The notes under the pieces: model-generated
Told to the model about the DNA's origin: nothing
Database searches by the model: none
The model's input: only the letters and a program-made list of their open reading frames with translations
Source: Chelatococcus asaccharovorans
GTDB taxonomy: Bacteria > Pseudomonadota > Alphaproteobacteria > Rhizobiales > Beijerinckiaceae
Direction of reading: 5' to 3'
Assembly (NCBI RefSeq): GCF_003201475.1
Contig: NZ_QJJK01000005.1
Coordinates: forward strand, 186,001-250,000
Length of the DNA: 64,000 nt
Shown: positions 34,826 through 44,946 of the stretch, one piece after another
How positions within the stretch are numbered: position 1 is the stretch's first letter
Layout of the letters: each line of letters opens with the position of its first letter
Program-made: the position numbers and the translations under genes

Positions 34826-36694
34826 CTACATAACGGGTACGAATCGATTCGTTTTCCCAAGGGCAATTGCAGCGAGAAGCGTCATTGCAGCAGGCGTCAT
34901 CCCTTCGATGCGCGCCGCCTGACCCAATGTCGCGGGCTGAATCTGCATGAGTTTCTGCCTTAGCTCGTTGGATAGTCCAGGCATGATCAGAAAATCGATC
35001 GTCGGCAGCTTCACCGATTCATCAGCGCGGTAGGTCGCGATATCCAACGCCTGGCGCTCCGTATAGACCGCATAGGTGGCGTCCGCCTCCAAGCGTGCAG
35101 CCACACGCTCCGAGACCCCGGACAATTCGGGCCAGATCGCTGCGAGCCGGCGCATATCGATGCCCGGATAGGACAGGAGCTGAAAGGCCGATCGGCGCTG
35201 CCCATCCCGGTTGAGAGACAGGCCATGGCGCTCGGCCTCATTCGGGGTGAGATGCAGCGCCTCGAGCCGACCCCGGAGGCCAGCGAGGACCTCCTGCGAC
35301 AAACGGAAGGAATCTGCCCTTTCAGTTCCGATACAGCCGATCGCCAGGCCGCGGGGCGTCAGCCGTTCGTCCGCATTATCGGAGCGAAGCGTCAAGCGAT
35401 ACTCCGACCGCGACGTGAACATGCGGTATGGCTCGCTCACACCCTGTGTGACCAGGTCATCCACCATGACTCCCATATAGCTTTCGGCGCGATCGAAGAC
35501 GATGTCCCCCTGGTCACCGGCATGGCGGGCGGCATTCAACCCCGCAATCAACCCCTGCGCGCCCGCTTCCTCATAACCGGTTGTGCCGTTGATCTGCCCC
35601 GCGAGGAACAAACCGCGACAAGCCTTGACCTCGAGCGTTGGCCTGAGGTTGCGCGGATCGACATAGTCATACTCGATCGCATAGCCCGGCCTCAGCACCG
35701 ACGCGTTTTCCAGGCCAGGAATCGTCGCAATGAAGGCGCGTTGAACATCCTCGGGCAGGGAGGTCGAGATCCCATTGGGATAGACCGTCGGATCATCCAG
35801 TCCCTCCGGCTCCAGGAAAATCTGATGCCCGTCGCGATCGCCAAAGCGGGTGATCTTATCTTCCACGGAGGGGCAATAGCGCGGACCGCGGCCGGTGATC
35901 GATCCCGAAAACATCGCGGAGCGATGGATATTCTCACGGATGATCGCGTGCGTCGCTTCGGTTGTTCGCGTGATGCCGCAGGCGATCTGCGGTGTCGTTA
36001 TACGTTGGGTCAAGGTCGAGAAGGGCTCGGGCGGATCATCACCCGCCTGCATCTCCACCGCCGACCAGTCGATTGTCCGGCCATCCAGTCGCGCCGGGGT
36101 TCCTGTCTTCAGTCGGCCCAGCGACAGACCCAGCCGCGTCAGGCTGGCGGACAAGCCGTTGACCGGCGGCTCGCCGTAGCGCCCGCCGGCGCGCTTCACG
36201 TCGCCAATGTGAATGAGACCACGAAGAAATGTCCCCGTCGTGATGACGACCGCACCGCAGTCCACATTGCGGCCATCCGCGAGCCGAACGCCGGACACGC
36301 CGGCACCCGAAATGATGATGTCATCGACCTCGGCCTCAAGGATCGTCAGGTTTGCCGTCGCCGCCAGGGCGTCCTGAACGGCCTGCGCGTAAAGCTTTCG
36401 ATCCGCCTGGGCGCGCGGGCCGCGTACAGCCGGCCCCTTCCGGCGGTTGAGGACACGGAACTGGATTCCTGCCGCATCGGCCGCGCGGGCCATGACCCCG
36501 TCGAGGGCATCGATCTCGCGCACGAGATGGCCCTTCCCAAGCCCACCGATAGCCGGGTTACACGACATCGCGCCGATGGTCGCCTGGCGATGGGTAATGA
36601 GCGCTGTCTGCGCGCCGAGGCGTGCGGAGGCGGCGGCGGCCTCTGTGCCCGCATGCCCTCCACCGACGACAACGACATCAAATTGACCCAACAT
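34826..36694 (-). CDS. mnmG: tRNA uridine-5-carboxymethylaminomethyl modification enzyme MnmG (GidA)
   Basis: This 622-residue flavoprotein works with MnmE to modify wobble U34 of certain tRNAs. It has the N-terminal Rossmann motif [62 protein letters not shown] and [17 protein letters not shown]. The C-terminal helical domain ends in AAIALGKTN. The start at 36694 (MLGQFDVV) has AGGAG close by. Together with mnmE, rsmG and parAB it forms the conserved origin-proximal block. Confidence 0.95.
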   Translation of the reverse strand: MLGQFDVVVVGGGHAGTEAAAASARLGAQTALITHRQATIGAMSCNPAIGGLGKGHLVREIDALDGVMARAADAAGIQFRVLNRRKGPAVRGPRAQADRKLYAQAVQDALAATANLTILEAEVDDIIISGAGVSGVRLADGRNVDCGAVVITTGTFLRGLIHIGDVKRAGGRYGEPPVNGLSASLTRLGLSLGRLKTGTPARLDGRTIDWSAVEMQAGDDPPEPFSTLTQRITTPQIACGITRTTEATHAIIRENIHRSAMFSGSITGRGPRYCPSVEDKITRFGDRDGHQIFLEPEGLDDPTVYPNGISTSLPEDVQRAFIATIPGLENASVLRPGYAIEYDYVDPRNLRPTLEVKACRGLFLAGQINGTTGYEEAGAQGLIAGLNAARHAGDQGDIVFDRAESYMGVMVDDLVTQGVSEPYRMFTSRSEYRLTLRSDNADERLTPRGLAIGCIGTERADSFRLSQEVLAGLRGRLEALHLTPNEAERHGLSLNRDGQRRSAFQLLSYPGIDMRRLAAIWPELSGVSERVAARLEADATYAVYTERQALDIATYRADESVKLPTIDFLIMPGLSNELRQKLMQIQPATLGQAARIEGMTPAAMTLLAAIALGKTNRFVPVM

Positions 36695-36740
36695 ATGGAT
36701 CTCCTGCGATCCCAACGCCGCCCCGCTTGTAGCAAGCATG

Positions 36741-36756
36741 CGTTTCACGTGAAACA
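36741..36756. promoter_or_regulatory. parS-like ParB-binding site (3)
   Basis: CGTTTCACGTGAAACA lies in the mnmE-mnmG gap, one mismatch at the first base, same variant as site 1. Confidence 0.85.
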
Positions 36757-36772
36757 GAACAACGGAGCGATA

Positions 36773-38107
36773 TTACTTTCCGATGCAGAAGGATGAGAAG
36801 ACACGATCGAGAATGTCTTCAACACCAACGTGGCCGGTTACCCGTCCCAAACCACGAAGCGCGAGCCGCAGATCTTCCGCGAAAAGTTCCGGCGGCTTAT
36901 CAAGCTCGACGCCGCGATCAAGCGCCGCAAGAGCCGTGACCAGCGCCTCGCGATGGCGCTCCCGCGTCACAAGGGCCGCGCCATTCCCCAAGGCTTCCCG
37001 CGCACGATCCGCGATGGCATCCAGGAGTTCGGCTATGCCTTCACCCGCAGTCGATGAAACGGCAAGCCCTTCGAAGGCGTCCGGCGCCTGGCGGAGATCG
37101 GATTTTGTCCAGAGGCGCAGGGTGGGCGCGGCCCAGGACGATGGTTGCGGTGGCGAATCGAAGGCCTCCAGCGCCAGGACAAGGTCGGCGCCTTCAGCGC
37201 GGAGGAGCGCCCGGCGGATGCCCTCCTTCTCCACCACATCCTCCGTCGACCGTAAACCTGCGGTGTCGATGAGGATCACTGGGAGACCATCGATATCAAG
37301 CGAGGTCTCCAGTACATCCCGCGTCGTGCCGGGGATCGCCGTGACGATAGCCGCCTCTCTCTGAAGAAGACGATTGAACAAGGTGGACTTGCCCGCGTTC
37401 GGCGCGCCGGCAATCACAACAGTAAAACCCTGACGCAAGCGTTCGCCGCGACGTCCGTCGGCCAATGCCGCGGCGATCTCACATCGAACCGCGGCGACAC
37501 GCGGCCGGACCGCGTCCGCCAGATGATCCGGGACATCGCCCTCATCGGAAAAATCGAGTTCCGCCTCAACCTCGGCCAGACAATCAACCAATCGATCGCG
37601 CCATCCCTGAACGGCTGTCGAGAGCGCGCCGTCCATCTGACGCAGCGCCTGCCGGCGCTGCAGCTCCGTCTCCGCATCCACCAGATCCGCGATGCCTTCC
37701 GCCTCGCTCAGGTCCAGGCGTCCCGCGAGAAAGGCGCGGCGGGAGAATTCGCCGGGTTCGGCGAGTCGGCAACGCGGTATGTCCAGTATGGCCGCGATCA
37801 CTGCCCCGATGACCGCGGTGCCGCCATGGACATGAAATTCAGCCATGTCTTCGCCACTGAAACTCCCCGGTCCCGGAAACCAGAAGACAAGCGCGTGGTC
37901 GAGGATCTCGTTGGTGGTGGGTGAACGCAGATGACGTAAGGACGCGCGGCGTGGGTCCGGGCAGGTCCCGGCAATTGTTTCGAGTACGAATCGGCTTGCC
38001 GGGCCGGAAAGACGCAGAATCGCGACAGCCGATCGGACAGGACCCGTTGCGAGCGCGAGGATCGTTTCCCGCGCGGCGGCGTTTTCATTCAGATCTCTCG
38101 AAGCCAT
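36773..38107 (-). CDS. mnmE: tRNA modification GTPase MnmE (TrmE)
   Basis: This 444-residue GTPase partners with MnmG. The N-terminal THF-binding domain contains [20 protein letters not shown] and [14 protein letters not shown]. The central G domain (about 215-370) has [21 protein letters not shown] and LIDTAGLR. The C-terminus ends with the invariant FCIGK, whose Cys is needed for modification. The start at 38107 ([10 protein letters not shown]) is set by similarity. It is divergent from the DUF255 gene. Confidence 0.94.
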   Translation of the reverse strand: MASRDLNENAAARETILALATGPVRSAVAILRLSGPASRFVLETIAGTCPDPRRASLRHLRSPTTNEILDHALVFWFPGPGSFSGEDMAEFHVHGGTAVIGAVIAAILDIPRCRLAEPGEFSRRAFLAGRLDLSEAEGIADLVDAETELQRRQALRQMDGALSTAVQGWRDRLVDCLAEVEAELDFSDEGDVPDHLADAVRPRVAAVRCEIAAALADGRRGERLRQGFTVVIAGAPNAGKSTLFNRLLQREAAIVTAIPGTTRDVLETSLDIDGLPVILIDTAGLRSTEDVVEKEGIRRALLRAEGADLVLALEAFDSPPQPSSWAAPTLRLWTKSDLRQAPDAFEGLAVSSTAGEGIAELLDAIADRAREALGNGAALVTRERHREALVTALAALDRGVELDKPPELFAEDLRLALRGLGRVTGHVGVEDILDRVFSSFCIGK

Positions 38108-38213
38108 GGGCGTTATCACAAAGCGAGGTCTTCCTGCCCGACAAGCGCAGAAGCCGCCTGATTTGGCGAGCAAAGCGTGTCACAGTTCTTACGACGCAAG
38201 GACGGAGCACAGC

Positions 38214-40217
38214 ATGAACCGCCTGGGTAACCAGACCAGCCCCTATCTGTTGCAACACCGCGACAACCCCGTCGATTGGTGGCCGTGGGGCGCTGAAGCG
38301 CTCGCTGAAGCCCGCCGACAGGGCAAGCCCATCCTGTTGTCTGTTGGCTATGCCGCCTGCCACTGGTGCCACGTGATGGCACACGAGAGCTTCGAGGATG
38401 CGGCAACCGCCATGGTGATGAACGAACTTTTCATCAATATCAAGGTCGACCGGGAAGAACGGCCCGATGTCGACCAGATCTATATGCAAGCTCTACATAT
38501 GCTCGGCGAGCAGGGCGGCTGGCCATTGACGATGTTCCTGACCTCCGACGGCGAACCCTTTTGGGGCGGAACGTATTTCCCGCCGACCGCGCGCTTCGGT
38601 CAGCCCTCCTTCACAACCGTACTCAAAGAAGTCGCGCGGCTTGTGCGTGATGAGCCGGGACGCATCGCTCACAATCGCAATGCTCTGCTGAGCGGCCTGC
38701 GCGCCCGGGTCGCCGCCGACCCGGATGCCACCCTCGGAGGGGAATGGCTCGCCCGTGTCGGCGCTACGCTCGGGCGCGCGTTTGATGCGACCTATGGCGG
38801 TCTGAAGGGCGCCCCCAAATTTCCCAATCCCATGCTTCTCGAATTGCTCTGGCGTCACGCCAGCCGGGAAGGCGATACGGAATCCGAGGCGTTGTTTCAC
38901 CTCACATTGGAACAGATGGCCCGCGGTGGCATCCATGATCACCTGGGCGGGGGTTTTGCGCGGTACTCTGTCGACGACAGATGGCTCGTGCCGCATTTCG
39001 AGAAGATGCTCTATGACAATGCGCAACTCCTGCCCCTCTTCGCGCTTGCCGCAGCACGTACCGGCCAACCCATCTTCGTGAATGCGGCGGATGGAATTGT
39101 TCGTTGGCTCGACCGTGAGATGCGTATGCCCGGCGGCGCCTTTGCGGCAAGCCTGGACGCCGACTCCGAGGGGGAAGAAGGCAAAGCCTATGTCTGGACC
39201 GCAGGCGAAATCGACACAGTGCTTGGGGATGACGCCGATCTCTTCAAGACCGCCTACGGTGTCACGGAGGAGGGTAACTGGGAGGGCCGGACGATTCTGA
39301 ATCGTCAGGGCGCCTTTGAGCCGGATGCGGAACAGAATGCCAAATTGACGGATCTCAGGGGAAAGCTCCTCGACCACCGCAATCGACGCCCCCAGCCGGC
39401 GCGGGATGACAAGGTTCTCGCCGACTGGAACGCCTTGGTCATCATCGGGCTCGTGCGTGCGGCATTGCTCCTCGATCGCCCGGAGTGGCTCGAGACCGCA
39501 CGGCAAACCTATCGTTTCATCGCCGAATCGATGGTGAAGGACGGGCTGTTGGGCCACAGCTGGCGCGATGGCAACCTGCTGGTCCCCGGCTTCGCGACCG
39601 ACTATGCCGCCATGATGCTGGCGGCCCTGACGCTCTACGAAGCAATGGGAGAAGATGGCTACCTGGACGATGCCAAGCGCTGGCATATGGCGTTAACAGA
39701 TCATTACGCTGACGAATCGGGTTTGCTGTTTCTTGTTGCCGACGGGGCTGAGGACCTCGTCGTCCGCCCCCAGCCAACACTGGATGAGGCCACACCGAAT
39801 GCCAACGGGCTCTATGCGGAGGCCCTGGTCAGACTAGCGGCAATCGCCCCGACGGGATCGATCGAGGAGACACTGTCGATCATCGCCGGCCGCGCAAAGG
39901 CGGCCCCCCTCAATCACGCCTCCATTCTCAATGCCCTGGATCTCCATCTGAATGGTATGGCTATCGTGGTGGCGGGATCCGAGAGACGGGCCCTGCTCGA
40001 GATTGCCCGATCTGTTCCCTATCCGAATCGGACTGTGGCGGACCTGGACAATGGTCGTGATCTGCCAGCCGGTCATCCCGCAACGGCGCGGATCGCCCAG
40101 GCAGGCCAAGGCGCTGCCTTTATCTGCCGCGGACAGACCTGCTCGTTACCGATCCGTGACCCGGCCGAGTTCACCCGTGCTTTGCAGCCATCGGGCCGCG
40201 CGATGGTTAGGCCGTGA
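38214..40217 (+). CDS. DUF255 thioredoxin-domain protein (YyaL/SSP411-like)
   Basis: This 667-residue cytosolic protein has an N-terminal thioredoxin-fold domain ([27 protein letters not shown] active-site-like motif, [14 protein letters not shown]). A large (alpha/alpha)6-like barrel follows, with [31 protein letters not shown] and [11 protein letters not shown]. Relatives are widespread but the biochemical role is not settled. The start at 38214 is defined by family similarity. It is divergent from mnmE. A dispersed repeat copy follows its stop. Confidence 0.9.
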   Translation: MNRLGNQTSPYLLQHRDNPVDWWPWGAEALAEARRQGKPILLSVGYAACHWCHVMAHESFEDAATAMVMNELFINIKVDREERPDVDQIYMQALHMLGEQGGWPLTMFLTSDGEPFWGGTYFPPTARFGQPSFTTVLKEVARLVRDEPGRIAHNRNALLSGLRARVAADPDATLGGEWLARVGATLGRAFDATYGGLKGAPKFPNPMLLELLWRHASREGDTESEALFHLTLEQMARGGIHDHLGGGFARYSVDDRWLVPHFEKMLYDNAQLLPLFALAAARTGQPIFVNAADGIVRWLDREMRMPGGAFAASLDADSEGEEGKAYVWTAGEIDTVLGDDADLFKTAYGVTEEGNWEGRTILNRQGAFEPDAEQNAKLTDLRGKLLDHRNRRPQPARDDKVLADWNALVIIGLVRAALLLDRPEWLETARQTYRFIAESMVKDGLLGHSWRDGNLLVPGFATDYAAMMLAALTLYEAMGEDGYLDDAKRWHMALTDHYADESGLLFLVADGAEDLVVRPQPTLDEATPNANGLYAEALVRLAAIAPTGSIEETLSIIAGRAKAAPLNHASILNALDLHLNGMAIVVAGSERRALLEIARSVPYPNRTVADLDNGRDLPAGHPATARIAQAGQGAAFICRGQTCSLPIRDPAEFTRALQPSGRAMVRP

Positions 40218-40220
40218 GCG

Positions 40221-40331
40221 CCTGGAACAGATCCGAATTGCAGGAAATCGTCTGATGCCATCCAGATCACTGAATCGGCGCAACAATTTTTTGCGCGGAG
40301 GAAGTCCGCAACGAGCGAACTTGCTCTGACC
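40221..40331. repeat. Dispersed repeat R1, copy 1
   Basis: An approximately 110-bp sequence directly after the DUF255 gene aligns through its length with 54085-54193. Shared blocks include AATCGTCTGATnCCATC, TGAAT, AATTT and AAGTCCGCAAC followed by CTTGCTC. It ends with a palindromic stem. A third, partial match to its 3' half is at about 52889-52922. Confidence 0.75.
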
Positions 40332-40395
40332 GCGCAACCTGGGCTCCGGGTCGCAGCGAGCCCTGTGTGGGACTCAATCCGGCCGTTCCCGGCAA

Positions 40396-41331
40396 TCAGG
40401 CAAAGTACCAGTCGCCGGTCGAGGCATTCCATGCAAGCGAATGCAGGTAATCGCTCTGGCTCAGATTCTCGGCACTATCAGCGAAGGCGACGAGAAGATT
40501 TTCCCGGCCGTATCCGCTCTCCAGCTGACCGATCCAGAAGGCCGCTCCCTCACCATCGCTACCGCGGCCGAGCACGTTCTCATACATGGCCTCGACCAGA
40601 TCACGATTGCTCATCGTGGACGCGTTGCCGAAGTTTTTTGTAAATTCGGCACTCTTGAGAAATTCGCGCGCAATGACGAGTTCGGAATTTCCATCAGCGT
40701 GAACGTCGTACCAGAAGTTCAGCCCGGCGATATCCGCCTTCCGCCCAAGGCCCGCTTCATAGAGGCGACCGACAGCCTCGGCATCCGCCTTGTTTGAGCC
40801 ATAGGCTTCCTGTTCCCGGTGGAAGTTGATCGTGTCGTTGGCATCGTTGGATAGGACCCCATTGAGGCCCAGCCCGCCCAGCCCTTCCCAGGAAATGTCA
40901 CCGATGAAGCTGTCCTTGCCTGGCAGATAATAGGCGATCTCGCCCCAGCTCAGCGTGACATCATTGAAGTGGTAGAGTTCCACCTGTTTACCGGGATCGA
41001 GCCAGTCAAGCACAATGACCGATGTGTCGCTCGCGGTATCCCACAGGACGAGATGGCGGTTGTCGATCGTCGCGACGTGACTGGTCGCGGATGACCAGGA
41101 GATGCCGTGCATCGTGACGTAGTCATACCCGCCGCTATCGGCCACGATCATATCGCCGTTCACGATATAGCCGTCCTCGCCCTTGCCTCCCATGGCAAGG
41201 TTGAAGCCACCGCGCGCGTTGCCCTCGATCGTGTCGTTGCCGCCATAGGCGTAGGCCACGGAATAGGAATTTCCAAGTGTCAGGTAATCCCGAAACGAAA
41301 CACCGCTCGTCGGCGTCAAATCGATAACCAT
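40396..41331 (-). CDS. DUF4214-containing protein with calcium-binding-like repeats (probably secreted)
   Basis: This protein of about 311 residues has an N-terminal part with RTX-like Gly/Asp turns (AYGGNDTIEGNARGGFNLAM) and a beta-rich middle. The C-terminal DUF4214 region has AEAVGRLYEAGLGRKADIAG followed by FWYDVHADG, and EAMYENVLGRGSDGEGAAFW. DUF4214 modules occur at the ends of large secreted RTX-type or surface-layer proteins in alphaproteobacteria; this one is short. No cleavable signal peptide is seen, consistent with type I export. The start at 41331 (MVIDLTPTSG) is my choice. Confidence 0.72.
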   Translation of the reverse strand: MVIDLTPTSGVSFRDYLTLGNSYSVAYAYGGNDTIEGNARGGFNLAMGGKGEDGYIVNGDMIVADSGGYDYVTMHGISWSSATSHVATIDNRHLVLWDTASDTSVIVLDWLDPGKQVELYHFNDVTLSWGEIAYYLPGKDSFIGDISWEGLGGLGLNGVLSNDANDTINFHREQEAYGSNKADAEAVGRLYEAGLGRKADIAGLNFWYDVHADGNSELVIAREFLKSAEFTKNFGNASTMSNRDLVEAMYENVLGRGSDGEGAAFWIGQLESGYGRENLLVAFADSAENLSQSDYLHSLAWNASTGDWYFA

Positions 41332-41451
41332 GCCATAAACCCCGCTTTGAATGCTTCGTTGTTCCGTTACGGGAAAGCCGAAAGCTCTTATGGCTGGGGG
41401 TTGCAACGATCGCGCCGGATGTCACGGAATTGGCAGTAAGCCCCAGGACGC

Positions 41452-41483
41452 AAAAAAGCCGCCGGAACGGGATGCCCGGCGGC
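41452..41483 (-). terminator. Intrinsic terminator of rho
   Basis: On the minus strand arms GCCGCCGG and CCGGCGGC (41458-41465 / 41476-41483) enclose a short loop, followed by six T residues. It lies about 60 bp past the rho stop. Confidence 0.85.
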
Positions 41484-41545
41484 TTGTGAGGCAAAAGACA
41501 ACTTGACCGTCGAGCCGGCCGGGTTGTCCTCTTGTCCGTCGTTCT

Positions 41546-42811
41546 TCAGGTATTCATGGAATCGAAGAATTCCCCATTGGACTTGGTCTGCCGCAGCTTG
41601 TCGAGCAGGAACTCGATGGCGTCGACCGTGCCCATCGGGTTCAGAATGCGTCGGAGCACATAGGTCTTCTTGAGGATATCCGCCGGCGTGAGCAGCTCTT
41701 CCTTACGCGTACCGGAACGGGTGATATCGAGCGCCGGGAAAACGCGCTTGTCGGAAACCTTGCGGTCGAGAATGATTTCCGAATTGCCCGTACCCTTGAA
41801 CTCTTCGAAGATCACCTCGTCCATGCGGCTGCCGGTATCGATCAGAGCCGTCGCAATGATGGTGAGCGAACCGCCCTCCTCGATATTGCGGGCCGCACCG
41901 AAGAAGCGCTTCGGCCTCTGGAGCGCATTGGCATCCACACCGCCCGTCAGCACCTTGCCGGATGACGGCACGACCGTGTTGTAGGCACGGCCGAGACGGG
42001 TGATGGAATCGAGCAGGATGACCACGTCCCGGCCATGTTCGACCAGACGTTTCGCCTTCTCGATCACCATTTCAGCGACCTGCACGTGACGCGAGGCTGG
42101 TTCGTCGAAGGTCGAGGAAATCACCTCACCCTTCACGGAGCGCTGCATGTCGGTGACTTCCTCAGGCCGCTCGTCGATGAGCAGGACGATGAGGTAGCAC
42201 TCGGGGTGATTCGTGGTGATCGACTGGGCGATGTTCTGCAGAAGGACGGTCTTACCGGTCCGCGGCGGCGCAACGATGAGGGCACGCTGGCCCTTACCGA
42301 TCGGCGAAACGATATCGATGATTCGCGCCGAGTAGTCCTTCTTGGTTGGATCCTCGATCTCGAGGCGTAGCCTCTCATCCGGATAGAGCGGCGTCAGGTT
42401 GTCGAAGTGCACCTTGTGCCGGATCTTCTCGGGATCCTCGAAATTGATCGTATTGACCTTGAGCAGCGCAAAATAGCGCTCACCTTCCTTGGGACCGCGG
42501 ATAGGTCCTTCGACGGTGTCGCCGGTCCTCAGGCCGAAGCGGCGGATCTGCGAGGGCGAGATGTAGATGTCATCCGGCCCCGCCAGATAATTGGAATCGG
42601 AAGAGCGGAGAAAACCGAAACCGTCCTGTAGAACCTCGACGACGCCTTCGCCGATAATCTCGATTTCGCGCGCAGCCAGCTGCTTCAAGATCGCAAACAT
42701 CAATTCCTGTTTGCGCATGATGCTGGCGTTTTCGACCTCGAGCTCCTCAGCCGAAGTCAAAAGCTCGGTTGGCGTCTTGGACTTGAGGTCCTGAAGCTTG
42801 ATCTCCCGCAT
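41546..42811 (-). CDS. rho: Transcription termination factor Rho
   Basis: This 421-residue hexameric RNA helicase has the N-terminal cold-shock-like RNA-binding domain ([36 protein letters not shown]). The ATPase core has Walker [19 protein letters not shown], the Q-loop region [18 protein letters not shown] and the R-loop SGKVLTGG. It is origin-proximal, following hemJ in minus orientation with a 212-bp leader gap. Confidence 0.96.
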   Translation of the reverse strand: MREIKLQDLKSKTPTELLTSAEELEVENASIMRKQELMFAILKQLAAREIEIIGEGVVEVLQDGFGFLRSSDSNYLAGPDDIYISPSQIRRFGLRTGDTVEGPIRGPKEGERYFALLKVNTINFEDPEKIRHKVHFDNLTPLYPDERLRLEIEDPTKKDYSARIIDIVSPIGKGQRALIVAPPRTGKTVLLQNIAQSITTNHPECYLIVLLIDERPEEVTDMQRSVKGEVISSTFDEPASRHVQVAEMVIEKAKRLVEHGRDVVILLDSITRLGRAYNTVVPSSGKVLTGGVDANALQRPKRFFGAARNIEEGGSLTIIATALIDTGSRMDEVIFEEFKGTGNSEIILDRKVSDKRVFPALDITRSGTRKEELLTPADILKKTYVLRRILNPMGTVDAIEFLLDKLRQTKSNGEFFDSMNT

Positions 42812-43023
42812 GGAGACTCTCTCAAAATGTAAGGGCAGGCCCGAAGAAGGCCGGCCACGAAAGAAGGGGAACTGACAGGTAGAGGGGGTAGCGCTAGGGA
42901 TAACTTGCTACCGGAAAGAGGCGACGCATGGTGGAGCCCATGGCGCACGCCAACCTGTTCAAAGGAAGGATGGGATTTCCATAGCCGCTTTTGAGGCGGC
43001 TCTCAAGCCCCGACGTCATGAAA

Positions 43024-43446
43024 TCAAAAAGGTTTGACCACAACGAGGATCACGATGCCGATCATCAGGAGGGTCGGTATCTCGTTCACAATACGATAGA
43101 ATCGCGCCGTGCGCTTGCGAATGTCGCCGGCAAGCCTGCGCTGCTCGCCAGCAAAAAAACCGTGAACGCCAGACAGAAGAACGACCAGAAGCAGCTTCCC
43201 GTGCAGCCATCCGAAGGAAAACCAGCCGCCGAGATAGGCGATATAGAGGCCGGAAACCCACGTTGCGATCATGGCCGGGTTGATGATGGCCTTCAGCAGG
43301 CGCCGCTCCATGACCTTGAAGGTTTCCGAGCGATCCGAACCGACCGGGGCATCCACGTGATAAACGAAGAGGCGTGGCAAATAGAGCATGCCCGCCATCC
43401 AGGCGATGACGGAAATAACGTGGAAGGCTTTGATCCATTCATACAT
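43024..43446 (-). CDS. hemJ: Protoporphyrinogen oxidase HemJ
   Basis: This 140-residue inner-membrane protein has four predicted helices and starts MYEWIKAFHVISVIAWMAGM. Conserved His and Arg residues (FHVI, YLPRLFVYH, RRLLKAIINPAMI) suit the HemJ family, which oxidises protoporphyrinogen IX in heme synthesis of most alphaproteobacteria. It lies 4 bp after hemE, the usual pairing. Confidence 0.92.
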   Translation of the reverse strand: MYEWIKAFHVISVIAWMAGMLYLPRLFVYHVDAPVGSDRSETFKVMERRLLKAIINPAMIATWVSGLYIAYLGGWFSFGWLHGKLLLVVLLSGVHGFFAGEQRRLAGDIRKRTARFYRIVNEIPTLLMIGIVILVVVKPF

Positions 43447-43450
43447 GGGC

Positions 43451-44515
43451 TCAACCTAACCCGCCACGCACCCGCTTGACGAGCCTTTCCACGTGCTGGA
43501 TGGGGGTCTGCGGCAGAATGCCATGGCCAAGGTTGAAGATATGCGGCCGGCCGCCCAAAGCCTCCAGAATGGCGTCAATAGCCCGATCGAGCCCATCGCC
43601 ACCCGAGAGCAGCACTTCAGGGTCGAGGTTGCCCTGGACCGGTCGGATCGCCTGGACGGCGCGGGCGTCATCCAGCCCCAAGCCTTGATCGAGCCCCACC
43701 GCATCGACACCGCTCTCCTCCGCGAAAAGCGGGTAGAAGCGGCTGCTGCCCTTGGGAAAACCAATGATCTTCGCATCGGGCACTTCCGCACGAACGCCGC
43801 TGACAATCCGCGAGATCGGTTCCAGACACCAGCGGCGGTAAAGCGCTTCATCGCCGATAAGCGCGCCAGCCCAGCTGTCGAAGATCTGGACCGCGTCGGC
43901 GCCCGCCTGAAGCTGGCTGACGAGATAGCGCGTCGATTGCCCGACAAGACGGTCGATAATCGCCTTGAAGAGCTGCGGGTCCCTGGCGGCGAGATCGAGC
44001 GCGGGCGCCTGATCGGGTGTCCCTCTGCCGGCGACCATATAGGTCGCCACCGTCCAGGGAGCCCCGCAGAAGCCGAGCAGGGCCGTCTCGCGCGGCAGGA
44101 TAGCCCGCACTTGTGCGACGGTCTCCAGGACCGCTCCGATCCGGTCAGGGTCCAGATCCTCCCGCAGCTGCGCGAGATCGGCCGCCGTCGTGACCGGCGC
44201 GAGACGCGGACCCTCACCTTCGGCAAACCAGAGCTCCTGGCCGAGCGCGTGGGGAACGACAAGGATGTCGCTGAACAGGATGGCCGCGTCAAAACCGAAG
44301 CGGCGAATGGGTTGAAGCGTGACCTCCGTGGCCAAACGCGGCGTGTAGCAGAGGTCGAGGAACGACCCGGCCTCGGCCCGCAGGGCGCGATATTCCGGCA
44401 GGTAGCGCCCGGCCTGGCGCATCATCCAAAGGGGAGGTGGGGTCGTCGCTTCTCCGGAAAGCGTTCTCAGGATCAAGGGGCTCTGGCTTTGGGAGGTTCG
44501 CAGGACGCTGGTCAC
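43451..44515 (-). CDS. hemE: Uroporphyrinogen decarboxylase
   Basis: This 354-residue enzyme converts uroporphyrinogen III to coproporphyrinogen III. Motifs are PPLWMMRQAGRYLPEYRALR, AAILFSDILVVPHALG, GFCGAPWTVATYMVAG, QIFDSWAG and the C-terminal IFNLGHGILPQTP. The start is probably GTG at 44515. It is the left border of the predicted oriC, as hemE is in Caulobacter. hemJ and rho follow. Confidence 0.95.
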   Translation of the reverse strand: MTSVLRTSQSQSPLILRTLSGEATTPPPLWMMRQAGRYLPEYRALRAEAGSFLDLCYTPRLATEVTLQPIRRFGFDAAILFSDILVVPHALGQELWFAEGEGPRLAPVTTAADLAQLREDLDPDRIGAVLETVAQVRAILPRETALLGFCGAPWTVATYMVAGRGTPDQAPALDLAARDPQLFKAIIDRLVGQSTRYLVSQLQAGADAVQIFDSWAGALIGDEALYRRWCLEPISRIVSGVRAEVPDAKIIGFPKGSSRFYPLFAEESGVDAVGLDQGLGLDDARAVQAIRPVQGNLDPEVLLSGGDGLDRAIDAILEALGGRPHIFNLGHGILPQTPIQHVERLVKRVRGGLG

Positions 44516-44946
44516 ACCATCTCTCTCTTCTCAAATATTATCTTATTCTAGATTCTGGATTCTGTTGTTTCTACTGGGCAGGGCATGACCCATGCTCCAA
44601 CGCCGTCCACAGATCGTCCCCAGCTTCCTCGGCAAGGGCGATACGCCACAAGGCCACAGGAGGGCCAGCCACAGATCTTAACAAACCGTTAATCTTCATG
44701 GTTTGTTAACGATTGCGGCGTGATTGAGTCCGGACTGTCCCCATTCCCGCGGTATGACCCCTGCTGAATCCGTCCATAAGAAGCTCGCTGTTGATCGTCT
44801 CGGCCACTCAAGTCACAGTGGGGCGGCGCGCCTTGATGCGGACGGACGTTCTCCACAGTCGTCAACGCTTCATCCACTTGATTGCTCTATTGGCTTGGGG
44901 TGGCGCGGGTGCGCCGCACAGGCCGCAGGAAGTCCGGGAAAAGTCC
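44516..44946. other. Predicted chromosomal replication origin (oriC)
   Basis: The gap between hemE and the PPDK-regulatory-protein gene is the position of oriC in Caulobacter crescentus and Rickettsia. It contains an AT-rich stretch (about 44531-44575, TCAAATATTATCTTATTCTA) fit for unwinding. It also has a perfect CtrA-type TTAA-N7-TTAA (44678-44692) inside a 10-bp inverted repeat, GANTC sites (GATTC twice, GAGTC, GAATC) and degenerate DnaA boxes. The best DnaA box is TTCTCCACA at 44849-44857, one mismatch from TTATCCACA. dnaA itself is not in the window. Confidence 0.78.
44678..44709. promoter_or_regulatory. CtrA-type box within a 10-bp inverted repeat in the predicted oriC
   Basis: TTAACAAACC (44678-44687) and GGTTTGTTAA (44700-44709) are perfect inverted repeats separated by 12 bp. 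The left arm with the next bases forms TTAA-CAAACCG-TTAA, the consensus CtrA box; the right arm carries a mirrored half-site. Confidence 0.75.

Noticed and set aside
35225-36796. 523-codon plus-strand frame opposite mnmG
   Set aside because: Shadow of mnmG with no recognisable domain or ribosome site.
42980-43000. Terminator between hemJ and rho
   Set aside because: The AGCCGCC/GCGGCT stem has no following U-run and the genes are in the same direction.
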